In this document: piece after piece, positions 51,920 through 62,423 of the stretch
Layout of the letters: every line of letters begins with the position of its first letter
How positions within the stretch are numbered: the first letter of the stretch is position 1
Source: Echinarachnius parma
Lineage: Eukaryota > Echinodermata > Echinoidea > Clypeasteroida > Echinarachniidae
Assembly: GCA_037951105.1 (NCBI GenBank)
Contig: JBAMJV010004304.1
Location: forward strand, 1-64,000
Length of the DNA stretch: 64,000 bases
Reading direction: 5' to 3'
Made by a program: the position numbers and the translations under genes
Notes under the pieces: model-generated
Told to the model about the DNA's origin: nothing
Databases searched by the model: none
What the model saw: the letters and a program-made list of their open reading frames with translations, nothing else

Positions 51920-54125
51920 TACATGTAGTACTTAGAACAAACATGCAATTGTATTAGATAAAAACGTATGTATTGTAAGCAGCAAACTTTAACATTTTAT
52001 AGACTTTTTGAAATGGTAACAGTATTTAGATTAGATTATATTTCACACATTTTGAGTTTAAATTAAATACTAAATTCCAGTGACAAGTTATGACAAGCAT
52101 TTATTCATCATAACCATACAATGGCACATAGTTGTATTTCATTATGTATACATGTCAATGGTTATTCAAATACCTCAATTTAACAAAATGTCGTCATATA
52201 AATTTAAAATTGCATGAATCACATTACAAAACCGATATTTCCATGTAATAATATTAACAAAACAATGAAATATTACAACAGATATCAAGCATGACTGATG
52301 AAATATGCAAATTCAAGCATTTTTACAGAAGAATATTGATATGGTACTATAGTAATACACTTTTACATGATCAAGAAAAACTGGCCGACACTAAAAATAT
52401 GCATTCCCTATTTGTAGGCTACATTCATGCCTTTAAAAAATACTTTTCTAACAATAAATCATCTTAATTGAGATATTGTGTACATGAAAAGTAAAATTAT
52501 GAATCATACATGTGTTTTTGTTAAATGTAATCTTGTATAAATATATAGATACATATATGCTGTCAATCCATTTATGTTCATAAAGCAATGATTTAGATGA
52601 TAATGCTGAAGTCAATGTCCTAAAAATCAATTTTAAAAAAAAGAGCAATCCTCTGTGATGACTAAAATTGCTCCCAAAATATCAACACAAATGCACTACA
52701 ATAAATTTGTATCAAACAATCTTCAAGTCTCAACGCGTTTTCAAGATTTGACCATCAATTATAAAAAGAGGCTTCCAGTCTTTGCTCTCAGCGTAATTCT
52801 TTCTTATCCTCTGGGTATACAGCCAGTAGAATAAAAAAGACGAATACAAAAACATGATAAAAAATATATGCGATTGTTGATAATTCCCATCAAAAGTATA
52901 CAATCAGTAGATTTGTTTTAATGAATAGAAAACATGATGAAATATTACATTGTTGATTCCAATCAAAATTAATTCTCTAATGAAATGATTAAAAAAAAAC
53001 ACGAAAAATGATCACATAGAGTCTCATTTACATGTAGCTTCAATTTCATCTGATATACATCAGCGTAGTAGTCGAGGGGAGCTCCTGGGCTTGAGCCCCC
53101 CCCCCCCCCCCCCCCCTCTTCCTCAAAATCCAAATGGCACACACTCCTGGAGATCCCACCCTTGCAAAATTCCTAGCTACGCCATGGCTGTTATATACAT
53201 TGTATATACGACTCGCCCATCCACCTAATGTTCTTGCACGTCAGAACAAGTTACCAAGTAGCTTTATTAAAAAAAATTAAAATGTAAAAGCACGAATGGG
53301 ACCAGAAAGGATGACTTTGTGGATTGAAAAACATGTATGCCCTGCCCTGTTCAGCTGTTCATTTTAGAATAGCACTTCAAATTGTAGGAATTGTATTATA
53401 TGTCAATATGAAAATACAGAAATGGCAGAAATTAGCTATTGAACATAAACAGCAAATATTGAAAGAACAAAAGGGAATGTTTTTTTGTTTTTTTATAAAA
53501 TGGACTGATCCCTAGGGAATTCCTAAATTACAAATTTCAGAAGAAAACAAAAAACAGACACCAATGATATTTTTTCTAAAGATAAAATATAAAATGACAT
53601 CTAAATATTTAAAAATATATAAAAATCACTGTCTTGAATATTTTGTTCAATTAAAACTTAAGCACCCAAGAGGAATAACACTTTGTAACTCGTGGAATTA
53701 CACAAATTTCAAACTCTTTGAAAACATTCCAAGCTGAGAAGCATTTTTAGTCCACACATAGATATTGTTCTGAATTTCATGCCACTGTATCGATGTTGAC
53801 AGATGATGAGAGGAGGGTCACTCTGTGTGCAACGAATCTGGCGACACGTGCCATGACGCTTGTAAAGCGGATCCCTTGCAATTATAAACAAATTTTTAAA
53901 AAACGCTTTGGGAGGATGATGGGTCGGAGTAATACCCCTTGACCGGCTACTTTAATTTCCAACCAACTACCGAAAATCATCTTCATTACCCCTTGCTGCC
54001 TGAATGCAAGATCCACTTTGCCTGAATATTGTATCTCATAATACAGATAGCACCGATTTTCACAAAGGTGGGGAAAAACAGCCCTCCTTTACCCCCCATG
54101 TACCTCACTTCATGGGGAGGGGCTA
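51920..54125. other. AT-rich intergenic DNA with a C-tract repeat
   Basis: Around 53065-53190 lies a dispersed repeat in reverse orientation (AGCCCCCC.., AAAATTCCTAGCTACGCCATGG) containing a C run at 53097-53116; forward relatives are at 55893-56150 and near 57037. No gene seen. Confidence 0.5.
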
Positions 54126-54139
54126 GCAGGGCTTTAGAT

Positions 54140-54500
54140 GGGGGGGGGGGGGGGGGGGTGAGAGAGAAAGAGCTATATAGGATGGAGGTAAAAGCAATTA
54201 AGGGGCAAAAGGAACAATCATTGACCACAGAGAAGGAGGAAAAGGCAAGGGGCCAAAATAGATACATAGACGAGCTATTGATGTATGAATGTAACATACC
54301 ATACATAAGTGGGTTATATATAACATGAGAAAGATGAGAATGGAAGGAGGGAGAGGAAATGAAAGGGAAGAGAGAGAGAGAGGGGAGAAACTGAAGAGAG
54401 AGGGGAGAGGTAGAGAAGGGAAGAGACAGGGGAGAAGGGAATAACTTAGGAGAAGGGCAAGACTGAAGAGAGGGGGAGATAAAGGGAAGATAATCATAAG
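54140..54500. repeat. Poly-G run and polypurine tract
   Basis: About 18 G residues at 54141-54158, then a nearly pure purine strand of about 170 bp (GAGAGG/GGAGAA words) at 54326-54495. Reading frames here are compositional artefacts. Confidence 0.85.
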
Positions 54501-54650
54501 GGGAGAGATGGGTGAAGAATGGGGAGTAAAAGAACCCTCGCAGAGTCAATGTGCCAAGATCATTCACATTCCATTTCCAAATACAAGAGCCTTCTTCACA
54601 CAAACACACACACTCACCACACCCTTCTCATCAAGGCTTCAGACACGTAG

Positions 54651-54815
54651 ACAAGGGTCCTGTTACAGAAAGAGATGCAATCGATTGCAAAGTTGCAATT
54701 AATTGCAGGTCAGAAAATTTGCGCAATCAGATGTGCGCATTTGTCACATGATCAGACTTACAATTAATTGCAACTTTAAAATCGATTGCATCTCTTTCTG
54801 CAATGGGGCCCTTGT
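54651..54815. mobile_element. Palindromic mini element, GCAGAAAGAGAT family, copy 1
   Basis: ACAGAAAGAGATGCAATCGA at the left and TCGATTGCATCTCTTTCTGC at the right are inverted. Copy 2 at 58041-58192 shares the ends and spacing (GTAAGTCAGAAAATTTACG against GCAGGTCAGAAAATTTGCG). Confidence 0.8.
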
Positions 54816-57454
54816 CAGCCCAAACACAGAGCTGAGGGTAGATGGGGGCCTAGTCAAAAACAACCAACTCTACATGTGAATTACTTTCATATCGGACTAT
54901 ATACTCTACCCCATTCCACCGATCGTCTAGCAGAATATAGAGACAGATTTTTCAGTCTACTAGAGGCCTAGATATCTAATAGGCCTGGGGGTGGGGGTGG
55001 GGGGATGGGGTGTAGGTTGGTAGCACAAGCCAAAACAAATACCAGGATTATTTTTTTCCCTCAAAATGATGGGCAATTGATGAGGAGAAATTAATTCCCA
55101 GAGGGAGGTTATTTGACATCCTTTAGCTTCCTTGAATTCCCCTCCAACACTTCTTCAGTTACCCTTTGCATTTATCCCCAAAGCGGATGAGCTATGTGGC
55201 ATGAATTCCCGGGGGGTGGGGGAAGGGGAGTAACTGCCCTCCTTTCCCCTCAGATCCTGGCGACACCCCCCTCGTCTCCCATAATTTGTTATAACAAAAT
55301 AAATACATAGAATGTACGCTTCTCTGCATCAATCAAACCATGCTTTGTTATATACTGGCCATCTTTAAACTGCCCCTAGCTAGCTGCCTTTCTGTGCATG
55401 TATGAATCGAGTTTCACTGTTTTATGAATCATGATGTAGAGTTATTTCAGGACCATTCCTTGCTTTAAAGGAGCCGGGAAATTACATTTGCAGCCTCTGC
55501 CAAGGGTCTTATTTCAAATGTGGTAGAGGGGGGAGGGAGCCCAATTGCCTACTTTGCCCCCCTTTAACAAATCAAGGTTGCTTAATTTGCTTAAGGATGC
55601 TTGTCTCTCCTATGAGCTCACAAGCTGTAATTTCTTGTCAACCTTACCTCCAAACTAAACAAAAATAACAGTCAACCTCACCCTACTCAAACTGACATTA
55701 GTTGCACATTGAGTGTATTATATGTATTCTGGTTTCCTTTTCTTTGTTTTGCTTTTTAAGCTTCCATCAAAGCCTTTTCTGCACTCGAGCAAAGTTGACG
55801 GTAAAACCAACTCTCCATGTGACAATCTCATTATCGCACGCACCTCTCGTCCGTGACCGTCTAAAATACACCCAATGATGAATGATCCTTAGTGGGGTAG
55901 CCAGGAATTCTCCAAAGGGGGGGGGGGGGATCCAGCCTTCAAGCGCAAGCCGTTTCAGGTGGGGCTCATGGGACAGAGCCCCCCAAAGCTTTTATATTTT
56001 AGCTATTCAAAGCCTAAAAATCAAAACTATTGGCTAGCAAGCAAGCAATATCTAGAAAATACGGGTCTGAGGGGGGAGGGGGGGAGAGGCGGGGGGGGGG
56101 GGGGGGCTTGGGCCCAGGAGCCCCCCTTCCCCCTTTACTACGCCACTGATGATCCATCTCCCTCTAAACCATCCCTTCTTGTTATGTAAACAAGGATTGC
56201 CTGGCCAAGCCCCCTAGATGCAATTCATTAGCCAATTAGGGAAAGGCAAAGGCTCACACACCTCCAGAATCCCAGGGTAAGTGCTGCAGCAGATGACTCG
56301 AGAGACCACATGGTGAGCGCTTATAACGCCAAGTCATAAGTTGAAAGCCAGAAAGCGATTAGGACTTGTCAGGCTGGTATACTTCTTACATCTTGAAAGA
56401 CTCACTGTTCTTCGGACCATGTATGGTTTGCACTACACGTAGGCTTACCCCTTCCAGTAACGCCAAGAAGTAGGTGTTATTGATATCTATTATTGTCCTG
56501 GGACAGTATTCATAAAGCCACACTAAGTTCATTTCATCCTAAATCTATTTTGGATGATGGGGATAAGTAAGCAACGCAAAGTTATCCTAGTCACTATGGT
56601 TACCTGGGTAAGCAATTATTACCTACGTACTAAGTTAACCCTAGTTGGCAACTCAAATGATCACTTGTTGCATACTTAGCCATATCATCTAAAATAAGAC
56701 TTAAGACTGGAAAGTGACTTAGAAAGCTTGTTTGGGTTTGTTTGAGCGAGTAAAACAGTTTACGCAAAAAGGTCTTTACAAACTTGTTGTGTGTCATGCG
56801 CACGATACAGAGCTACGGTCATTAATAATAGGACCTTTCCAATCTGGACCGAGGAACTGGTCTTGAACTAGAGCCAAGTCCACGGTCAACTTCGGTCTTC
56901 GGTCATGGTCAATCAATTCAAAGAATCTAGTATCAAGGGCAAATTGTTCTAGGTCACACCTCAACTTACAGAAACATAGATAATTATCTTCATCAGTTCT
57001 TGGGTTTCAACTTGCAACAATTATTAATTGCTACCAGTGGCATAACCAGACCGAAAGGTAGATAGTAAGGGGCACTGGAGAGGAGAGGATAAGAGGAGAA
57101 GGGAGCAAGGATATTGGGGGGCATTGAGGGGGTAACTTCTCCCATCCTCCCCATCCATACATAGCCTGCCTCTTCTCTGGCATTTACATGAGAGGTCATT
57201 GAAAACTAGTGCCAAGGTCTAGCCTGGTCTAGGTCTATCTGATCATACCTTTCATCCATATATAAGCTCTTTCAAAGGCTGTCGCGTTATTACATAGCTT
57301 CTATCAATCACATGCCAATGATTTACTTTACACACTTAGCTATTCATTCATCTATGACCTCCTTCATTACCAATCTATTACGAGGACATCAAGTTCTTAC
57401 ACAAATAATTTGCCTATGGTGATGTGAGGGGTAATGAGTTTGGCAGCTCACGCT
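54816..57454. other. Intergenic DNA with G-rich dispersed repeats
   Basis: 55893-56150 is a repeat with GGGTAGCCAGGAATTCTCC, G runs at 55918 and 56088, and ACTACGCCACTGATG at the end. 56505-56665 resembles 15770-15915. No gene recognised. Confidence 0.5.
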
Positions 57455-57997
57455 CAGGGTGGCCCCCCCAAAAAAGGAACGAGGCACTTCCCAAAATATA
57501 GCAACATAATGATTATGTCCATCGAAAAGGGCGTCTTTTCCAATGAAAAACGATACCAAGATCAGTCATTTTGGTTGTGTAGTTTTTGTTTTAGGGCGCT
57601 CTGAATGACACCATATTATAAGGTTCCCAGTTTTGTCAATTTTTACCAAGTCAGTGCCTGATAAACCGCACTTACTGCCTGTCATAGCATTCGAACAACG
57701 AGCAATACGCGCGCTATTGTTAGTGTGCATTCAGCTGTGTGCCGAGAGAATAGGCATGGTTGCTCGACGCTATGACGAGCATGAAGTGCGATTTAACAGG
57801 CACTGACTTGGTAAAAATTGACAAAAATGGGAACCTGACATGGTATTACTCAGAGCGCCATAAAACAAAAACTACAAAACCAAAAATACTGATCTTGGTA
57901 TAGTTTTTCATTGGAGAGGAACCCAATCCGATTAACATAATACTTGTGTTACTTTATTTTTGGAAGTGCCCCGTTCCGTTTTTGGGGGGCCACCCTG
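57455..57997. mobile_element. Fold-back element with CAGGGTGGCCCCCC ends
   Basis: Left end CAGGGTGGCCCCCC and right end GGGGGGCCACCCTG are exact inverted repeats. The arms continue inward (AGGAACGAGGCACTTCC with GGAAGTGCCCCGTTCC; AGTCAGTGCCTG with CAGGCACTGACT) so most of the 543 bp can pair. No coding content. Confidence 0.85.
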
Positions 57998-58040
57998 TAT
58001 AGAGAAACAGAGCAGAACTATACTTGTTTTGTATCTTACC

Positions 58041-58192
58041 ATGGCCCCGTTGCAGACAGAGATACAATCGATTGTAAGTTACAATTGATCGTAAGTCAGA
58101 AAATTTACGTGTTTCAACCAATCAGAATTACGCATTTAGAACACACGAATTGACTTACAATCAATTGTATCTCTTTCTGCAACGGGGCCCAT
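58041..58192. mobile_element. Palindromic mini element, GCAGAAAGAGAT family, copy 2
   Basis: Starts ATGGCCCCGTTGCAGACAGA and ends CTTTCTGCAACGGGGCCCAT; inverted ends of about 30 bp. See copy 1 at 54651. Confidence 0.8.
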
Positions 58193-58431
58193 ATAAAAAA
58201 TTAATGTAATTGTTTCTACAGTTTATTTATAATTCTTTATCGAAAACAGATAATCATCTTGATTGTGAAGGAAAAGGGAAGAATTTAATTTTTCTTATTT
58301 CCAATTTTCTTTAATTTGTTTGCGTCTGCATCAATATCCCCTAAAAGATTTACAGGTATTTCCATTTTACTTCAAGAGTTCAAACTTATTGGCAGAGGCA
58401 AGAATATTTCATGAATAGAGTACAGAAGCCA

Positions 58432-58803
58432 TGACGTCATACAAATCGTTTTTTGGAATTTTCAAATTTGAACTTCATTTTCCGAAAGAGCATAAAAAAT
58501 AATTTTTAAATACCAAAAATCGATTGAATATGTTCAGTATTGACTGAGATATGCCCATCCGAATTAATTTTTTGTCAATAGGCAATCAGTGTTATAGTGG
58601 TCTGGTTCATAACTTTATGAACCAGAGCACTATAACACTGATTGCCCATTGAAGTAAAATTCTTTCGGATGGGCATATCTCAGCCAATACATGTACATAA
58701 CATATTCTATTGATTTTTGGTATTTGGACATTATTTTTGATGCTCTTTCGGAAAATGAAATTCAAATTTGAAAATTCGAAAAATTGATTTTTGATGACAT
58801 CAC
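58432..58803. mobile_element. Long inverted repeat, arms about 175 bp
   Basis: Sequence from ATGACGTCAT to the centre at about 58612 (GGTTCATAACTTTATGAACC) is mirrored to GATGACATCA on the right. Blocks TTTTCCGAAAGAGCAT and ATGCTCTTTCGGAAAA, GATATGCCCATCCGAA and TTCGGATGGGCATATC pair. Ends are worn. Confidence 0.85.
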
Positions 58804-60625
58804 ACTTCACCATCACAACTGCAAGTTGATCTGTCACCTAGGTGACAATTTTAATTGTAACTGAACTTTTACACCCCATAACCATTGGCAATGTTATGCA
58901 GGAAATTCTCCTTATGGGGGGTGAGAAAATAAGGACATTCCCTCCCAAACATAATTTGAATATCAATTCATGATCAGTTAGAAAACATATTGGTTCCAAT
59001 TTGATCTTCCCCCTCCCCATCCCAGTATCACCAGATAACATTTGACACCTCAACATCTGTAAATGTTGATGTGCGCTGCTCAAATATGGTCAAATGGGGC
59101 AACATACCAAACTATTCATGGGAGTATTAAACAATTTTGATCATCAGTTAGACGTCTACAATGCATTAGTTGAAGTTCCTATCTCCCCTCCCCTCCAAAG
59201 TAAAACAAAAAAACAAATATATCACAAAGTAACATTTGACCCATTATACACATAGAAAATGGGGGCTACCGGTTCAATGTATAAATGGGCGAGGAGGGAA
59301 GGGGGGGCTCGAAGGGGTAACAATAAATCAATGAGCTTACCAAAACTTCTTTTCCCCTTACCATTCATTACCCCTATTACAAAGATAACATTTGACACAA
59401 AGTCAGGCACAATGTTTGATCTGGATTTGATGAATCATTTGAAGGTGATGGTGGAACGAGGCAGTAAATTCCCCCTTCTTTTATTGTTACAGCTCTTTAT
59501 CAATCATCATGCATTGGAATTTAAAAATAATACAAATCAAAATACATTATGATATTATTTCCTTTGACATGTCTTTAAAAACATGCTAATTCTCCTGCCT
59601 TTGTGGTTATAGCTTCCCAATAAATCACGGGTCGGAATTAAAGATAAATTAATAAAATCAAACTACATAATAAAATATCCTTCCCTATGCAATGCATTAA
59701 ACAACATGCAAAATTGCAAATTCTCCTGCATTCCTCATGTTACAGCTTTCATTAATGATCATGAGGTTGGAATTAAAAGACCAAATTAAACAATTAAAAT
59801 AAAAAATACATTTAAAATGCCCTATCTTTGCCATGCATGAAGCATATGAATATGTATAAGAATTGATTAGGAAATGTGTTCACAAAAAGATTTTTAAAAA
59901 AATTGCTTCCAGACAAATTACAAGTTTGTTTTAACAAATACAATAAATGTTCATGATCTATCTTTACAAAGAACATATTTTGCTTACTTATCTTTAAAAG
60001 CATGAGCATAAGTTATATGCATATGACAAAAACATATACCATGATAAGATCTAGATGTTTCTCCATCAAGTCTACTGTTTACAAAATTTACAACATAGCA
60101 TACAACAAAAATATAGTACTAAGTAAGGAACAAAGTAAGAAAACAAAGTAAAGTGATCAAATGCTCTTGTATATGTCGCTAACACAGTAATGCTGTAGTG
60201 ATAATTTTTTGGCATTTCTTCTGTTGCTTTATCTTTACAAACCAGCATTCTTATATCATTGATGCTCATGTATTTACAGCTAGAATCCAAGTATCTGACA
60301 AACGCTGGAATATGCTTGCAAACAAATATATTTACACATATTTTACAATTTGAGGTCTGTTCAACATAATTACAAGGTTCAGGCTATTTCTATTTAACTA
60401 TAACTCCTTAACTATAACTCGTAACATAATGGATAACATTTCTAGTGCGCAGTCTATCATGGTGCAATATTCAATGGTGCATAAAAACCTTTGGTCATTT
60501 GGTATCTTGTGGACCAACCCACATAATAATTTTGTGCACCATCTCAACTCCCTGAGGAGCATAGTAGCCTGAGTTGTTATGCAAGAGCACTACAGGTTAA
60601 CTGATACTTACATGCAGAAATTTAC
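58804..60625. other. AT-rich intergenic DNA, nothing recognised
   Basis: Three loosely similar stretches near 59520, 59640 and 59770 (ATTCTCCTGC, GGAATTAAA, AATACAT words) suggest an old tandem repeat. No gene seen. It may be part of a long ADAR 3' region. Confidence 0.4.
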
Positions 60626-61085
60626 TTAAAGGGGCAGGAAATCCTAGCATTTTGACTTACTGGGTGTGAGCATAACTCGGCGTCATTGCTTAGTCACTTA
60701 ATTCATCTTGAATAATATATTTCCGATTACAAAAATAATCAACATTTTATAAACCACTGTCGTCTGCTTTCAATGCCCACAGGAGGCGTCCATTTTCTTT
60801 AACTTCTCGCGGTGAATGATGTGGCAGGCGGAGAACACAATAGCATATCCGGAGCGTTATCGTAACCCGCTATTGTGTTCTACAGCCTGCCCGTCATTTC
60901 ACCGCGAGAAGTTAAAGAAATGGCCGCCTCCAGTGGGAATTGAAAGCAGACGACAGTGGTCCATGAAATATTGTTTATTTTTGTAATCAGGAATATTCAA
61001 GAGGAAATAAGTGACTTGCAATGACGGGAGTTTTGCTCTCATCACATCCAGTAAGTCAAAAGGCTAGGGTTTCCTGCCCCTTTAA
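60626..61085. mobile_element. TTAA-flanked fold-back element B
   Basis: TTAA then AGGGGCAGGAAATCCTAGC at the left; GCTAGGGTTTCCTGCCCCT then TTAA at the right. Inner blocks pair too (AACTTCTCGCGGTGAA with TTCACCGCGAGAAGTT; GTCGTCTGCTTTCAAT with ATTGAAAGCAGACGAC). 460 bp, no transposase frame. Confidence 0.85.
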
Positions 61086-61402
61086 GGATTACTAAACAGG
61101 TTACACAGACATGAAGGGATTACAGTGGTACATTATATTACAATTTACTAACATGCTGAACTTCCTTCATTACAGCAACTTGATTAGTAGTAAAAACAAG
61201 ATGTAAAATGCTGTTCTGACCTATAGATACATATTTCATGACATTGATCAGAAAAGTTACAGAGCTCCAAGATTATAAACTGTGTAGATTGTCAACGGGT
61301 TGGTGAGTAATCTAACATAATATTTACATTACTGACATAAGGGCCCTACATGTATCTACTTCTCAAATTCAAGGGACAGAAGTTATACCTATTACTCAGT
61401 GA

Positions 61403-61554
61403 TACAGTGGAACCTCGTTATAAAAGAGCTCTGATAGTACAAAACCCTCTAATAACAAGTTGAACTACTTGTTTTTTGTTTTTTGGTAAACAACAAGATA
61501 CCTAAAATTACTAAGTAATTTTCTAGCTCCTCGTCATAACAAGGTTCCACTGTA
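61403..61554. mobile_element. TA-flanked mini element, CAGTGGAACCTCG ends
   Basis: TA CAGTGGAACCTCGTTATAA at the left and its near reverse complement (CATAACAAGGTTCCACTG TA) at the right. This is the layout of pogo/Tc1-type non-autonomous elements. A worn relative is at 63805-63945. Confidence 0.75.
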
Positions 61555-61564
61555 ACTTTACCAA

Positions 61565-61865
61565 GGGCTTGTCTATCCAGCTACATAAACCCACCTTCTT
61601 AAAGGCCTTAATCATCTGTCTCGTAAATGTCTTCTGCACCACAAGAAAGTGGACTTGACCTACACAACATTAAAAATTTCAATGTAAGAACAGTACTCAT
61701 TACTCAAACATATCTTGTTCTAGAGGTTTCTCTATCTAGGCACCCAAGCCAGTCTTCTCAAATGCCTTCATCAACCCCTACTGTACCAGGCAAAAGTCCA
61801 GTGCATCACAAAAGATTTGACTTGACCTACACAACATTAACAATTTTAATAATGATTACAGCAAG
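61565..61865 (-). pseudogene. Two decayed tandem copies of the ADAR last-exon end
   Basis: In the presumed 3' UTR. 61679-61775 repeats the end of the coding exon (TTACTCAAACATATCTTGTTC, GGCACCCAAGCC, TCTTCTCAAATGCCTTCATCA), and 61565-61625 holds a weaker copy. Each is joined to TTGACCTACACAACATTAA-type sequence (61654 and 61821), so the unit is about 170 bp and was duplicated serially. Confidence 0.88.
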
Positions 61866-61888
61866 TGTCAATGTTGAAACGGTCCTTG

Positions 61889-62423
61889 TTACTCAAACAT
61901 GTCTTGTTCCAGAGGCTTCTCGATCCAGGCACCCAAGCCCGTCTTCTCAAAGGCCTTCATCATTACCTTCTTCACCTTGTGGAACTCGTCGGCGCCCTGC
62001 TTTGCGTCCTCGTAGGAGAACGGGGGCTGCTGGGCCAGACTCGGAGCGGGGTAGGACGGCAGCCTCCCGTAGACCTCCTTGAAGTGGGCGTAGAGGGCAG
62101 ACTTGCAGAGTCGCGAGGGCTGGCCGACCTCCGTCTTCCCCGTGGTGGTGTTGACGACCTCGAGGCACGGATCGCCCAGCATCCAGTTGGCGCTGTGGTT
62201 GGGGGCTTTGCCTGGTTGCCGCGACTCGGCGTTGCTGATACCGCTCAGCAGCGGCTTGTTGACGCGGTAACCCGATGGCAGCTCCTCCATGTTGGCGAGG
62301 CGGGTGAAAATGGCTCGGGAGAGATGGTCGGCGTGGTACAGAGAGCCCAGGATGATGCTGCTCAGGTAGATGGGCTCGATGAAGTGGGTCAGCAGCGATC
62401 CCTGGATGCCAACAACATTCCAC
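61889..62423 (-). CDS. ADARB1: ADAR2-type adenosine deaminase acting on RNA, last coding exon
   Basis: C-terminal part of the adenosine deaminase domain that converts A to I in double-stranded RNA. The exon starts behind acceptor CTTGCAG (minus strand) and ends at TAA; 535 bp, about 177 residues. Visible blocks: WNVVGIQGSLLTHFIEPIY, SSIILGSLYHADHLSRA, NKPLLSGISNAESRQPGKAP and GLGAWIEKPLEQDMF. The last block matches the ADAR2 end, where W, K and D contact inositol hexakisphosphate. YHADHLSRA and the NKPLLSGISNAE block favour ADAR2 (ADARB1) over ADAR1. The catalytic HAE and PC motifs and dsRNA-binding domains would be in exons right of the window. Frame intact. Confidence 0.93.

Noticed and set aside
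53986-54609. 207-codon minus-strand frame rich in Ser, Pro, Leu and Phe
   Set aside because: Lies over the polypurine tract; low-complexity product with no recognisable domain or splice structure.
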